From Malonomonas rubra DSM 5091 (GTDB lineage: Bacteria; Desulfobacterota; Desulfuromonadia; Desulfuromonadales; Geopsychrobacteraceae), in NCBI RefSeq assembly GCF_900142125.1, contig NZ_FQZT01000005.1:186001-250000 (forward strand): 64,000 bases of DNA, read 5' to 3'. Both the position numbers and the translations under genes were made by a program. The notes beneath the pieces were generated by a model that saw nothing but the letters and a program-made list of their open reading frames with translations, was not told the DNA's origin and searched no databases. Position 1 is the first letter of the stretch; every line of letters starts with the position of its first letter. Shown piece after piece: positions 1 through 8,504 of this stretch.

Positions 1-265
1 AGGGCAGATCCATGATCACCCCTTTGTCGGCCATACGATCGAGTAGAGGTGCCAATTCTGCACAGCTAATTCCGGTCGCCTGTGCGACTTCCGTCAGTGT
101 CGATTCTTCCAAAGGGAAGCGGGAGGCGATGTAGGCTTCCTGTTCGTCAAACAGGTGGCTGAGAATCTGTCGCAGCGTTTCACTGTCTGGCAGGCCGACC
201 GGGTACTTGTTGAGGCGATCGATGAGAGGGACGATACTGCTTTTAGTGCCAACCTGGTGGCCCAT
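1..265 (-). CDS. N-terminal part of a winged-helix-type protein (runs off the window)
   Basis: Reading leftwards from an ATG at 265, this open frame has no stop before the window edge, giving 88 residues. It starts MGHQVGTKSSIVPL and contains a helix-turn-helix-like stretch (LTEVAQATGISCAELAPLLDR is split here as LTEVAQATGIS then CAELAPLLDR). The start codon overlaps the stop of the MBL hydrolase gene by one base (ATGA), so the two are translationally coupled. From memory, this kind of N-terminus precedes 4Fe-4S ferredoxin domains in Geobacter relatives, but no cysteine cluster is visible in the part present, so the product is not named. Confidence 0.5.
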   Translation of the reverse strand, partial: MGHQVGTKSSIVPLIDRLNKYPVGLPDSETLRQILSHLFDEQEAYIASRFPLEESTLTEVAQATGISCAELAPLLDRMADKGVIMDLP

Positions 266-1212
266 CAGGTTTCTCCTGTTGCCAGCTCAAACAGTTCCGC
301 CATTTGCGAGAAAAGGTCGATCTGTTGGAGCGAGTTCTTTAATCGGTCCGGTTCTGCAAGGAAATCGCGGATGAAAATGACCTCGGATGTTTTCAGATAT
401 TTCAGAAAAGGTTCTTTGATGCTACCGCCGAACAGCTTATCGACCACCTGCGGGGCACTCAGATCAACAGAATATTGACGACTGCGGGCCGCCCGTTCGA
501 GCAGTTTGCCGGTGTAATAGCAGATATTGTTGTCGACGCTGACGATATAATCGCGGTGGCCGGGAAAGATTTGTCTGCCACGCAGCGAGGCCAGTTTGGT
601 GATGGTTGCGCAATAGGCCTGGTAGTTGCTGAACCGTTCTCCCGTGAGCAGGTCGATATCGAGCAGCGGAGACTGGAAAATTTCGCGCAGCATGGTGTCG
701 CCGGTGACTGCCCAGTCGTTTGTCGCGTAGACGAGGTCGCTCTGTGAATGGCCGGGACAAGGAATAACGTCAATGCCAAGTTCCACTGGCAGATTCTGTT
801 CGGCGATTTTGAAGTTTTGCGGGAAGTCGGGAAACACGGAGTCGTTGTCCATTTCGCAGCGGAACGCCGTGGCGAAATCTGCGCTGAAACCGATATCACG
901 CAAAATCGAAACCATACCGTTCAGGCGTTTGTGGTGTTGGGTAATCTTCAGGCTGTCGCGATAGGGCAGGTAGATGGTGCAACCATATTCCTGTTCCAAC
1001 CAGGCGGCGAGGCCGTAATGATCGATGTGGCAGTGGGTAATCAGCACATGTTGCAAACGATCAAGGTCGAGTTTGTTCAGCAGATAGTCTTTGGTTTCGC
1101 TTGTCGGTGCGCCGGTGTCGATCAATATCAGTTGACCGTTGATTTCAATACTATAGAAATGCACCGGCCCGACCGGGTATGGCGTTGCCAGAGTATGTTG
1201 GGTCGGTCGCAT
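265..1212 (-). CDS. MBL-fold metallo-hydrolase
   Basis: A 315-residue metallo-beta-lactamase-fold hydrolase. The metal-binding motif HCHIDH lies at residues 60-65, a further motif PGHSQSD follows near residue 153, and TGDT and FPGHRDY further on complete the set expected for a binuclear metal site. No signal peptide is seen, so it is probably cytoplasmic. It is the first gene of a minus-strand pair and its stop overlaps the start of the partial gene at the left edge. The upstream Shine-Dalgarno is weak. The family covers thioesterase, glyoxalase II and other hydrolase activities; the substrate cannot be told from sequence. Confidence 0.8.
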   Translation of the reverse strand: MRPTQHTLATPYPVGPVHFYSIEINGQLILIDTGAPTSETKDYLLNKLDLDRLQHVLITHCHIDHYGLAAWLEQEYGCTIYLPYRDSLKITQHHKRLNGMVSILRDIGFSADFATAFRCEMDNDSVFPDFPQNFKIAEQNLPVELGIDVIPCPGHSQSDLVYATNDWAVTGDTMLREIFQSPLLDIDLLTGERFSNYQAYCATITKLASLRGRQIFPGHRDYIVSVDNNICYYTGKLLERAARSRQYSVDLSAPQVVDKLFGGSIKEPFLKYLKTSEVIFIRDFLAEPDRLKNSLQQIDLFSQMAELFELATGET

Positions 1213-1224
1213 AAACAGCTCACG

Positions 1225-1258
1225 AAAAAAGGGGACAGAATCAAATTCTGTCCCCTTT
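1225..1258 (-). terminator. Perfect hairpin and U-tract after the FadL-type gene
   Basis: A 14-bp perfect inverted repeat (arms 1228-1241 and 1245-1258, loop of three bases) is followed on the minus strand by a run of U from the six A at 1225-1230. It lies just past the stop of the outer-membrane porin gene and would end its transcript. The arm AAAGGGGACAGAAT resembles REP-type palindromes, see findings. Confidence 0.7.
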
Positions 1259-1285
1259 GCGGTGAGAAATCAAGTCAGCTGAGTT

Positions 1286-2698
1286 TTAGAATTTATAGCT
1301 CAGCTGGATGCTGGCGATGTCGACAGCGTTTTCGAATTCACCGACGACGGTGCCGCGGGCCAAGTCTTCATCGTCCGCACCCTCATCCGTTGCATATTTT
1401 TCCATTTTTGAATCCGAGACAAACAGGTGGGCATAGGCAACATCCATGCTCAGTTTGTCGGTAAACTGGTAACCGCAACCAAGGGAAACCCAGGTACGGT
1501 CTTCGCCTGGGATACGCGGTGTACGATGCTCGTCTGAAATTGGAGTTTCGTCAAAAGCAACGCCGGCGCGGAGAACGAGTTTTTCGTTAAGCTGGTAAGT
1601 TGCTCCGATTGAGTAGCGCCATGTGTCGTCCCAGTTTTCGGTAGTGATTGAGGGGCTGTCTGCGAGGGTCCCTTCAAAATTCATGACCAGTGAGTCAAAA
1701 GAACTCCATTCGGTCCAAGTGATGTCTGCCATGATTGCCAGTTCCGGGGTTGCCTGATGGAAATAGCTTAGTGATGCGCTCGCAGGTAATTCAATGCTTC
1801 CGTAGGCCCCTTGTTTCACAAAAGTCGCTTGTGCCATTGCCAGCAATGCTGGATCAACGTTACTTAGCCACGTAGGATTCTGAATGTTAAATTTCGCATC
1901 CCCTTCCAACTTGTGCTTAATCTTAGAACGGTAAGCAAATCCCATGCGGGTCTCCGGGGTAAACTCGTAAAGTAAGCCAAGGTTGTAGCCGAAGCTCCAG
2001 TCATCTGCGTTGAGCTCGGAAAAAACATCAGCGTTTGGGTTGGATGGAACGGGTGTGGCTGCTAACGCAGGGTTTAAGATGGCTGCTTTCAAGCCGAAAT
2101 CGATCATACTGCTAAGAGTTGCTTCAATATATTGGGCGTTGAATCCGGCACCTATGGAAAGTTTTTCAGTAGCCCTGTAGGCAATAGAGGGATTGATGTT
2201 GATGGTCATAACATCGGACTCGACGGCATGATATCGGCCAATCCAGGTTTTATCGTATTTAGTGGCGAGACCAAAGGGTGCGTTGATCCCAAGGCCAATA
2301 GCCATTTTTTCGGAGAGCCTGTTTACATAGTAAAAGTTGGGAGCAATTCCAGTAACACCGCCGTCTCCTCCCGAAGAGCCTGCAGTCATTGGTAGACTAT
2401 TGCTGTCGCGAATGGGGCCGGTTAAGGCATTTGTCGGGGCTTGCTCCGCAGTAAATTTAGTTGAGGGCATAATGACGTGGAGTGCACTAGTCACTTCCTG
2501 CCCTTCAAGCAACATCATACCTGCCGGGTTAAAAAAAACGGTGGTGGCATCTTCCGCACTGGCAGCACCGCCAGCGAAGGCATTACCGAGTCCGGAGACC
2601 GATTGCTCGATCAGTGCAAAACCGGCAGCAAAAGAGCTGCCGGCAGTCGCCAGCAGCAGGCCCAAACCGATAAGAGGGGCAGTGCATTTTTTCCACAT
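1286..2698 (-). CDS. OmpP1/FadL/TodX family outer-membrane channel
   Basis: A 470-residue outer-membrane beta-barrel of the FadL family, which moves hydrophobic compounds such as fatty acids or aromatics across the outer membrane. The start at 2698 is chosen because AAAGGAG sits just upstream and the product then begins with a clean signal peptide (MWKKCTAPLIGLGLLLA...SSFA). The mature N-terminus AGFALIEQSVSGLGNAF followed by FFNPAGM is the family hallmark, and the protein ends in an aromatic (LSYKF) as barrels do. An upstream frame extension to 2782 has no signal peptide and is rejected. It is transcribed alone, divergent from hemL, with a strong terminator. Substrate unknown. Confidence 0.9.
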   Translation of the reverse strand: MWKKCTAPLIGLGLLLATAGSSFAAGFALIEQSVSGLGNAFAGGAASAEDATTVFFNPAGMMLLEGQEVTSALHVIMPSTKFTAEQAPTNALTGPIRDSNSLPMTAGSSGGDGGVTGIAPNFYYVNRLSEKMAIGLGINAPFGLATKYDKTWIGRYHAVESDVMTININPSIAYRATEKLSIGAGFNAQYIEATLSSMIDFGLKAAILNPALAATPVPSNPNADVFSELNADDWSFGYNLGLLYEFTPETRMGFAYRSKIKHKLEGDAKFNIQNPTWLSNVDPALLAMAQATFVKQGAYGSIELPASASLSYFHQATPELAIMADITWTEWSSFDSLVMNFEGTLADSPSITTENWDDTWRYSIGATYQLNEKLVLRAGVAFDETPISDEHRTPRIPGEDRTWVSLGCGYQFTDKLSMDVAYAHLFVSDSKMEKYATDEGADDEDLARGTVVGEFENAVDIASIQLSYKF

Positions 2699-2855
2699 AG
2701 AAAACTCCTTTGATAGCAATAGTGCATGTAACAAGCTGTAACTAAGTGGTGGCAATATAGGCGGATTCCCTGTTTGGCGCAATAGAACAGTATTTTTTTG
2801 TTACGAACCCTAAGTTAAAAGTTTGCAGGCAGGCTCTTGGGTCGGGGCTGTTTTC

Positions 2856-2884
2856 TTGACAGTCGAAAGCCCCTGTGATAACGA
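2856..2884 (+). promoter_or_regulatory. Candidate sigma-70 promoter for hemL
   Basis: TTGACA at 2856-2861, a 17-base spacer, then TAACGA at 2879-2884. The -35 is perfect and the -10 is poor. It sits about 75 bases before the hemL start, in the divergent gap with the porin gene. Confidence 0.4.
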
Positions 2885-2959
2885 AAGCGGTCTATCCGTT
2901 TCAGATTTTTCGGTCACACTGTTTACTGACCCCCGCATCTCTTTTCAAGGAGCTCAAGA

Positions 2960-4243
2960 ATGAATCATCAACAATCGGAAGCTTTGTTCTCTGCCGCAAA
3001 AAACGTTATCCCCGGAGGGGTTAATAGTCCGGTTCGGGCGTTCAAGTCGGTTGGCATTAATCCGATTTTCATTGAGAAGGCTGCGGGCAGCAAGATTTAT
3101 GATGCCGATGGCAACGAGTATATCGATTATGTCGGTTCCTGGGGCCCGATGATTATGGGGCACTGCCACCCGAAGGTGGTCGAGGCGATCCAGAAGACCG
3201 CAGCCAGCGGAGCATCCTTTGGAGCGCCGACTGCACGTGAGACACAGCTGGCTGAGATGGTCAGTGAAGCCTACCCGAACATTGAAAAGGTGCGCATGGT
3301 CTCTTCTGGCACCGAGGCGACTATGAGCGCGATTCGGCTGGCTCGTGGTTATACCGGTCGCGACAAGATTCTCAAATTTGATGGCTGCTACCACGGACAT
3401 GCCGATTCTTTGCTGGTCAAGGCGGGCAGTGGTTTGGCGACTTTTGGCGTACCGACGTCTCCCGGTGTGCCAGCCGATTTCGCCAAGTACACTCTAACTG
3501 CAACCTACAATGACCTGGATGAGGTCAAGCAGATGGTCGCGGCCAACGATAAAGAGATCGCCTGTATCATCCTCGAGCCGATCGCTGGCAACATGGGCTG
3601 TGTGCCACCTGTTCCTGGTTTCCTCGAGGGGCTGCGCGAACTTTGTACCCAGGAAGGGATCGTGTTGATCGTCGATGAAGTCATGACCGGTTTCCGCGTT
3701 GCTTTCGGTGGTGCGCAGGAACGCTTCAACGTCCGCGGTGACCTGGTCTGTCTCGGCAAGATCATTGGTGGCGGACTACCGGTCGGCGCATTCGGCGGCA
3801 AAAAAGAAATAATGGATTCTCTCTCGCCGGAAGGTGGCGTCTATCAGGCCGGAACCCTTTCTGGTAACCCGCTGGCGATGAGCGCCGGGATCGCGACTCT
3901 GAATATCCTCAAGGAAGAGGGCTTCTACCAGCAACTGGAAGAGAAGAGCGCTTACCTTGAAAAGGGTCTGCTGCAGGTTGCGGGTAACAGTTCGGTCGCC
4001 ACCTGCTGGCAACGTGTTGGTGCCATGTTCTGCACCTATTTCCAGCAGGGGCCGGTTAACTCTTTTGCCGATGCGCTCAACAGCGACACGGAAACTTTCA
4101 GCAAATTTTTCCGCAACATGCTGGACAATGGAATCAATCTGGCACCGTCGCAATTCGAAGCCGGATTCATGAGTGTTGCCCATTCGCAGGAGGATCTCGA
4201 CAAGACGATTGAGGCTGCGGAAAAGTCATTTGCGGCGCTCTAA
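2960..4243 (+). CDS. hemL: Glutamate-1-semialdehyde 2,1-aminomutase
   Basis: 427 residues, the usual length for this PLP enzyme, which converts glutamate-1-semialdehyde to 5-aminolevulinate in the C5 route to haem. The PLP lysine is K267 in [15 protein letters not shown], and the N-terminal stretch [12 protein letters not shown] and the segment [17 protein letters not shown] are typical of HemL rather than general class III aminotransferases. Start chosen for AAGGAG about eight bases upstream. It lies just before the F0 ATP synthase genes but these have their own promoter. Haem supply fits an organism rich in multihaem cytochromes. Confidence 0.96.
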   Translation: MNHQQSEALFSAAKNVIPGGVNSPVRAFKSVGINPIFIEKAAGSKIYDADGNEYIDYVGSWGPMIMGHCHPKVVEAIQKTAASGASFGAPTARETQLAEMVSEAYPNIEKVRMVSSGTEATMSAIRLARGYTGRDKILKFDGCYHGHADSLLVKAGSGLATFGVPTSPGVPADFAKYTLTATYNDLDEVKQMVAANDKEIACIILEPIAGNMGCVPPVPGFLEGLRELCTQEGIVLIVDEVMTGFRVAFGGAQERFNVRGDLVCLGKIIGGGLPVGAFGGKKEIMDSLSPEGGVYQAGTLSGNPLAMSAGIATLNILKEEGFYQQLEEKSAYLEKGLLQVAGNSSVATCWQRVGAMFCTYFQQGPVNSFADALNSDTETFSKFFRNMLDNGINLAPSQFEAGFMSVAHSQEDLDKTIEAAEKSFAAL

Positions 4244-4296
4244 AAGGTAACCCGCTGAAACAACTAAGTTGCTGATCAAATGCCGTTATTATGCGG

Positions 4297-4325
4297 TTGA
4301 CTTCAAGGGTACGCTATGGTATTTA
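4297..4325 (+). promoter_or_regulatory. Candidate sigma-70 promoter for the atp F0 genes
   Basis: TTGACT at 4297-4302, a 17-base spacer and TATTTA at 4320-4325. The predicted transcription start near 4332 lies just before the palindromic element at 4349-4363, which would therefore sit where a repressor could block elongation or initiation. Confidence 0.45.
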
Positions 4326-4348
4326 AGGTCCGCTTTTTACGGCAGCAG

Positions 4349-4363
4349 TGTATGCTGTATACA
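4349..4363. promoter_or_regulatory. TGTATAC-type palindromic element before atpZ
   Basis: TGTATGCTGTATACA lies nine bases before the atpZ start codon. Related elements sit before nuoA (30315-30330), in the respiratory island control region (18971-18982 and 19141-19153) and before the UbiD-family gene (15157-15163). Its repeated placement before energy genes suggests an operator; the regulator is unknown. Confidence 0.45.
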
Positions 4364-4371
4364 ATTGACCG

Positions 4372-4647
4372 ATGACCGATACTAAAGAAAACAGACGTGA
4401 ATTATTCAAGTCGATCGGCTTTCTGTCGGGTGTCGGCATCTCCATGGTCGCGGCGACGTTTATTGGCTTCGGCATGGGGTATTATCTCGATCAGTGGCTT
4501 GATACCAAGCCTTGGTTGACGCTGGTTTTTCTGGCTCTGGGGATTATCGCCGGGTTCCGTAATGTCTACATCCTTACGGCCCGCGAGTTAAGACGACAGA
4601 AGCGGGAAGAGCAGCAGGCGGAAAAGGAACGTGACGCAGAAGGATGA
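4372..4647 (+). CDS. atpZ: AtpZ/AtpI family F0F1-associated membrane protein
   Basis: 91 residues with two hydrophobic helices (about residues 20-40 and 45-65) and a charged C-terminal tail, the layout of the small AtpZ (AtpQ-like) proteins found first in F0 operons. Such proteins are thought to help c-ring assembly or Mg2+ uptake. The segment GFGMGYYLDQWLDTKPW matches the family. There is no obvious Shine-Dalgarno before the ATG at 4372, where the palindromic element intrudes. Its end overlaps the GTG start of the next gene by 17 bases, so the two are coupled. Confidence 0.75.
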   Translation: MTDTKENRRELFKSIGFLSGVGISMVAATFIGFGMGYYLDQWLDTKPWLTLVFLALGIIAGFRNVYILTARELRRQKREEQQAEKERDAEG

Positions 4648-4996
4648 TCAGTTGCTGGCAGTAATGGCCCGGCGCAATTGGATAATACTGATCGTTCTGG
4701 TTCTGCTCAGCCTGTTCTGGCAATCACCCCCAGTGACATATGGAGTGTTGGCAGGTGGCGTGCTGGTGATTATCAATTATCGCTGGCTGGGACGTTCTCT
4801 GCTGAAGGTGATTAACGACCCGCAACTGCACTCGGCGAAAGGCTTCAAGCGTAATTATTTCTTCCGCTTGATCTTTATCGCCAGCGCTATTTATCTGTTG
4901 CTGGTTCGCGGTGGGGTTGACCCGCTGGCACTGATCGTCGGGCTTTCGGTTGTTGTCCTGAACCTGATGATTACGACGCTGAAAAGACTTTATTAA
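4631..4996 (+). CDS. atpI: ATP synthase subunit I
   Basis: 121 residues with four predicted membrane helices (roughly 15-30, 35-50, 75-92 and 98-115), matching AtpI, an assembly factor for the c-ring. The start is GTG at 4631 inside the end of atpZ; the frame MTQKDDQLLAVMARRNW begins there. It is the second of four F0 genes and is followed after 26 bases by atpB. Identification is by position, size and topology more than by motif. Confidence 0.7.
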   Translation: MTQKDDQLLAVMARRNWIILIVLVLLSLFWQSPPVTYGVLAGGVLVIINYRWLGRSLLKVINDPQLHSAKGFKRNYFFRLIFIASAIYLLLVRGGVDPLALIVGLSVVVLNLMITTLKRLY

Positions 4997-5022
4997 GTTC
5001 TCAATAGATAGGAGCACGAAAC

Positions 5023-5697
5023 ATGACTCATCCGTTTTTATTCTTGCAGTGGATCGAACAGCAGCTGCATCTGCATATTGGTGAACACGTGACCTACACT
5101 TGGCTGGTCATGATCATCCTGATTGCGGTCGCATTTTTTGCAACCAAGGCGATTTCGATTGTGCCGAGCGGACTGCAGAATCTGATGGAAGTTGTCACCA
5201 CCGGTATTGAGGGACTGCTGGAAGAGACCATGGGCGAAGAAGGCAAAGCCTACTTCCCGCTGATCGCGACCTTCGCGCTCTTTATTCTGGTGTCGAACCT
5301 GATTGCGCTGATTCCTGGTTTCTACCCGCCGACTGCCAATCTGAATACCAACGCAGCGCTGGCACTGACTGTTTTCGTGATGACTCATGTCGTCGGCTTC
5401 AAAAAGCATGGTGGTGCTTATCTCAAGCACTTCATGGGCCCGATCCTTTGGCTGGCTCCGCTGATCTTTGTCATCGAGATCATCGGTCACCTGGCTCGCC
5501 CGCTCTCCCTGACTCTTCGTCTTTTCGGTAACATGTGGGGTCACGAGATCGTACTGATGATCTTCCTGATGCTGGTGCCACTGTTCCTGCCGATCCCGAT
5601 GATGCTGATGGGTGTTCTGGTTGCCTTCATCCAGACATTCGTTTTTACCCTGCTGGCGATGATTTACATTGCCGGTGCGCTGGAAGAAGCTCACTAA
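5023..5697 (+). CDS. atpB: F0F1 ATP synthase subunit a
   Basis: 224-residue membrane subunit a, which forms the ion half-channels against the c-ring. The essential arginine is visible in [17 protein letters not shown], and a second conserved segment, [20 protein letters not shown], closes the protein (given here in two parts: [10 protein letters not shown] and [10 protein letters not shown]). AGGAGC precedes the ATG. The genes for F1 and for subunits b and delta are not in this window, so the synthase is encoded in at least two places, as in Geobacter relatives. Confidence 0.95.
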   Translation: MTHPFLFLQWIEQQLHLHIGEHVTYTWLVMIILIAVAFFATKAISIVPSGLQNLMEVVTTGIEGLLEETMGEEGKAYFPLIATFALFILVSNLIALIPGFYPPTANLNTNAALALTVFVMTHVVGFKKHGGAYLKHFMGPILWLAPLIFVIEIIGHLARPLSLTLRLFGNMWGHEIVLMIFLMLVPLFLPIPMMLMGVLVAFIQTFVFTLLAMIYIAGALEEAH

Positions 5698-5704
5698 AGG
5701 TTTT

Positions 5705-5771
5705 AGCCTGATGACAGGCTCTAGATAGTTACTTTTCGCAGGTGCGAAAAAAAGTCCTATATCAAATAGGA
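5705..5771 (+). promoter_or_regulatory. Three consecutive hairpins between atpB and atpE
   Basis: Inverted repeats lie at 5705-5720 (AGCCTG/CAGGCT), 5731-5755 (ACTTTTCGC pairing with GCG...AAAGT) and 5755-5771 (TCCTAT/ATAGGA). They fill most of the 108-base gap before atpE. The second ends in a purine-rich arm, not a U-tract, so simple termination is unlikely; RNA processing or stabilisation that raises subunit c yield is a reasonable guess. Confidence 0.45.
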
Positions 5772-5805
5772 ACAATCAAAAACTTAGAAAAGAAGGAGTA
5801 AGACA

Positions 5806-6072
5806 ATGGAATTTTTCGCTTGGTGTATGATGGCAGCTGGTATTGGTATGGGTCTGGGTTCTTTCGGTACCGGTATCGGTCAAGGTCTGGCTATCAAGTC
5901 CGCTTGTGAAGGCGTTGCTCGTAATCCGGGCGCATCCGGTAAAATCCTGACCACCATGATGATCGGTCTGGCGATGATCGAGTCCCTGGCAATCTACGTT
6001 TTCGTTGTTGCCATGATCATCCTCTTCGCCAACCCGTTCACCGAGCAGGTTGTTCAACTGCTGGCCAAGTAA
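5806..6072 (+). CDS. atpE: F0F1 ATP synthase subunit c
   Basis: 88-residue hairpin of two membrane helices that forms the rotor ring. The ion-binding carboxylate is E59 in MIESLAIY, with Q26 in the first helix (GIGQGLA), S60 and Y64 also present; this resembles the Na+-type set in part, but position 61 is leucine as in H+-type rings. The loop VARNP is the expected F1-contact loop. A strong AAGGAG precedes the ATG, and a strong terminator follows. It is the last gene of the F0 group. Confidence 0.96.
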   Translation: MEFFAWCMMAAGIGMGLGSFGTGIGQGLAIKSACEGVARNPGASGKILTTMMIGLAMIESLAIYVFVVAMIILFANPFTEQVVQLLAK

Positions 6073-6091
6073 GAACGGCGAAATACAAAGA

Positions 6092-6126
6092 AAAAGGCGG
6101 GTCCCTTCGGGGCCCGCCTTTTTTTG
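6092..6126 (+). terminator. Rho-independent terminator after atpE
   Basis: A GC-rich stem (AAGGCGGGTCC pairing with GGCCCGCCTT around a TTCG tetraloop) is followed by a run of T at 6119-6125. It ends the F0 transcript. Confidence 0.9.
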
Positions 6127-6587
6127 TGCAGGGTTCTTGAAAGTTGAATAAGTAGGCGGGAAATAGCGATTTTTTTGTTGCTTGAAAAATAGGATGTGGT
6201 ATAGTTGGCGCCAAATTTTTGCCCGCTTTTTTGCGCATAATTTGCATATCTTGATACAGAAATGTACAGATGTGGTCTCTCAATCTTTGAGAAAGAATTA
6301 TTTTCGGTTTTGCCGATTGTGATTTGGTTACAGCGAAAAGCTTTTTGAGAGGTTTTCTTCTACTGTGTCTGCTACGACCTTAGCAAGAATCCCCTGATTG
6401 CGTCATTGATAGTTCCTGCTGCCACCGGGCAGCGACCGCGAGATTAACGCCCTTTGCGGTGGAGCTATGCTTTAGATAACTGATGTTCCTCTGAGGCTAA
6501 AAGCTGCTCACTTTCAGCCGCCGGTTTTTCTGCCATACCGCATTGAGGTGCATCATATTTCCAAAGGCCTTTAAAAGGAGAATTTTG
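6127..6587 (+). promoter_or_regulatory. Long leader region before the CbcL-like gene
   Basis: No gene was found in these 460 bases. A possible promoter is TTGCTT at 6178-6183, a 16-base spacer and TATAGT at 6200-6205; if used, the 5' leader would be about 375 bases. The leader holds a hairpin at 6418-6433 (GCTGCC/GGCAGC) and a longer one at 6435-6460 (ACCGC/GCGGT). It does not match the cyclic-dinucleotide (GEMM) riboswitch consensus as remembered. Structured-leader control is possible but unproven. Confidence 0.35.
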
Positions 6588-8438
6588 ATGAGAACGACCC
6601 GGCTGCTTATCATCGTGTCCCTGTTGTTTTGGGCACTCGGTTCTCAGGCTCTGGCTGAGAACCTGATCGCTTCGCCAGAAGCCTGTCTCGAATGTCATGA
6701 GGATGTCGTCTCCGCTGAGGAGTTCGCCAATTCCGTTCATGGCGCCAACGGTTGTGTTGCCTGTCACATTGAACTGACTGATCTTGACCTGCACATGGAA
6801 GGCGAATTGATGCCTGAAGAGGTCAAGTGTGTTCGCTGCCACAAGCAGGAGACCGCTGAGCACTATGCCAGTGTCCACCAGCTCAACGACATCGGTTGTG
6901 CGTCTTGCCACTCCGAAATCCACGCGCAGCAGGCATGGCACGGCGATAAGCGTATCGCCAATCAAAAGTGTGCTGAGTGCCATGACGATGCTCACGAGGT
7001 TTTCCACGAGTCGGCCCATGGTAAAGCTCTCCAAGCTGGCAATATGGACTCAGCTGCCTGCTTGGACTGCCACAATCTCCATGCGATTAAAGAGCTGGGC
7101 GATCCGAATGATCACGATGTACGTGCATTTCACACCGACGTCTGCTTGAAGTGTCATGCTGACGAAGAGCTGATGGATAAAAACGGCGTCACCCATATGG
7201 CCGTTGAAACCTATCTCTCCAGCTACCATGGTAAGAACTACAGCCTAGGTTATCCGGAATTGGTTGCCGGTTGTGCAGACTGTCACACCTCCCACGCCAT
7301 TCTGCCGCATGATGACCCGAACTCCAGTCTGCACCCGGAGAACCTGGTTTCCCAATGTGGCAAATGTCATGAGAATTCCTCGGCTCAGTTCGTGAAGTTC
7401 TATTCTCACGGCAATATGCACGACAAAGAGAATTACCCGATTCTCTACTACACATACCTTGCTATGACCGGGCTGCTGCTTGGTACCTTTGCCGTGTTCT
7501 GGATTCACACTCTGCTTTGGCTGTTCCGCGGTTTCGTTGAAAACCGTGAGAAGAAGCGTGCTCTGATTGCTGGTCATCATCATGTAATTCCTGATGCGCA
7601 CAAGATCTATCGCCGCTTCACCAAGGTTCACATTGTTCTGCACCTGTTGGTTATTACCAGCTTCCTGCTGCTGTCTGTAACCGGTATTCCGCTCAAGTTC
7701 GCAAACCAGCCCTGGGCCGTGGTAATGATGGACTTTTACGGTGGTGCTGATGTCGCTGCGTTCCTGCACCGTGTTGGCGCCGCGATCACCGGTGTTTACT
7801 TCGGCGCTGCGCTGTACATGAGTGCGATCTTCCTGTTCAAGAACCTGCAGTCGCCAGCCGAATTTGTGCAGCGTCTGTTTGGTCCGGACTCCCTGTTCCC
7901 GAACCTGCGTGATATTCAAGATGTCACAAACATGGTTCGTTGGTTCCTGTTCCTCGGTCCGAAGCCGACTTTCGAGCGTTGGACCTACTGGGAGAAATTC
8001 GACTTCATCGCCGTCTTCTGGGGTATGTTCGCCATCGGTGGTTCCGGTCTGATGCTCTGGTTCCCGGAGTTCTTCGGCTCCTTCCTGCCGGGTTGGGTTT
8101 TCAACGTGGCAACCATCATCCACTCGGATGAGGCGCTTCTGGCGACTGGATTTATCTTCACCGTCCACTTCTTCAACACCCACGGGCGTCCGGAGAAGTT
8201 CCCGATGGACTTCGTCATCTTCAACGGTGAACTGCCGAAAGAAGAGTTCCTTGAGGAGCGTGGCGATCAGTGGAAGCGTTATGAAGAAGCTGGCATCACT
8301 GAAACCTTCGTTAAAGAAAAACCGAGTGGTATCGCTTACGACTTCTTCGTCAAAGCATTCGGTTTCTTCGCTGTCTTCGTCGGCGTGTCGATGCTGTTCC
8401 TGATGGTTTACGCTTTTATCACCAGCGGATTCCACTAG
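6588..8438 (+). CDS. cbcL: CbcL-like nine-haem cytochrome c fused to a di-haem b domain
   Basis: 616 residues. A signal peptide (cleavage after SQALA) leads into a periplasmic domain with nine CXXCH motifs (CLECH, CVACH, CVRCH, CASCH, CAECH, CLDCH, CLKCH, CADCH, CGKCH), followed by an integral membrane part with about six helices and paired histidines, of HydC/FdnI cytochrome b type. Nine c-haems plus a b domain is the layout of CbcL of Geobacter sulfurreducens, an inner-membrane menaquinol oxidase needed for respiration with low-potential acceptors. The start at 6588 is set by AAAGGAG and the signal peptide; the frame is open further upstream to 6543. The gene stands alone with its own leader and terminator. 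Confidence 0.85.
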   Translation: MRTTRLLIIVSLLFWALGSQALAENLIASPEACLECHEDVVSAEEFANSVHGANGCVACHIELTDLDLHMEGELMPEEVKCVRCHKQETAEHYASVHQLNDIGCASCHSEIHAQQAWHGDKRIANQKCAECHDDAHEVFHESAHGKALQAGNMDSAACLDCHNLHAIKELGDPNDHDVRAFHTDVCLKCHADEELMDKNGVTHMAVETYLSSYHGKNYSLGYPELVAGCADCHTSHAILPHDDPNSSLHPENLVSQCGKCHENSSAQFVKFYSHGNMHDKENYPILYYTYLAMTGLLLGTFAVFWIHTLLWLFRGFVENREKKRALIAGHHHVIPDAHKIYRRFTKVHIVLHLLVITSFLLLSVTGIPLKFANQPWAVVMMDFYGGADVAAFLHRVGAAITGVYFGAALYMSAIFLFKNLQSPAEFVQRLFGPDSLFPNLRDIQDVTNMVRWFLFLGPKPTFERWTYWEKFDFIAVFWGMFAIGGSGLMLWFPEFFGSFLPGWVFNVATIIHSDEALLATGFIFTVHFFNTHGRPEKFPMDFVIFNGELPKEEFLEERGDQWKRYEEAGITETFVKEKPSGIAYDFFVKAFGFFAVFVGVSMLFLMVYAFITSGFH

Positions 8439-8458
8439 GACTTGATTGACCTCACACC

Positions 8459-8494
8459 GAAAGGGGCTGCCGTTCGGCAGCCCCTTTCTTTTTT
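8459..8494 (+). terminator. Rho-independent terminator after the CbcL-like gene
   Basis: A 13-bp stem (GAAAGGGGCTGCC with its complement) and a loop of four bases are followed by TTCTTTTTT. It lies only 10 bases before the start of the next small gene, so read-through would be needed for that gene to be cotranscribed with the cytochrome. Confidence 0.9.
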
Positions 8495-8504
8495 GGGTGA
8501 ACAG

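Noticed and set aside
748-1464. Long plus-strand frame opposite the MBL hydrolase gene and porin end
   Set aside because: It is antisense to two genes with clear family motifs, has no ribosome site and no recognisable domain.
2477-2782. Extension of the porin gene to a start at 2782
   Set aside because: The extension removes the signal peptide from the N-terminus and has no ribosome site; the ATG at 2698 has both.
6206-6222. Sigma-54-like TGGCGC...TTTGC before the CbcL-like gene
   Set aside because: The GG and GC pairs are 14 bases apart, not 12, and the -24 box is imperfect.
7245-8435. 396-codon minus-strand frame under the CbcL-like gene
   Set aside because: Shadow frame produced by the codon pattern of the real gene on the other strand; the plus strand has nine haem motifs and membrane helices.
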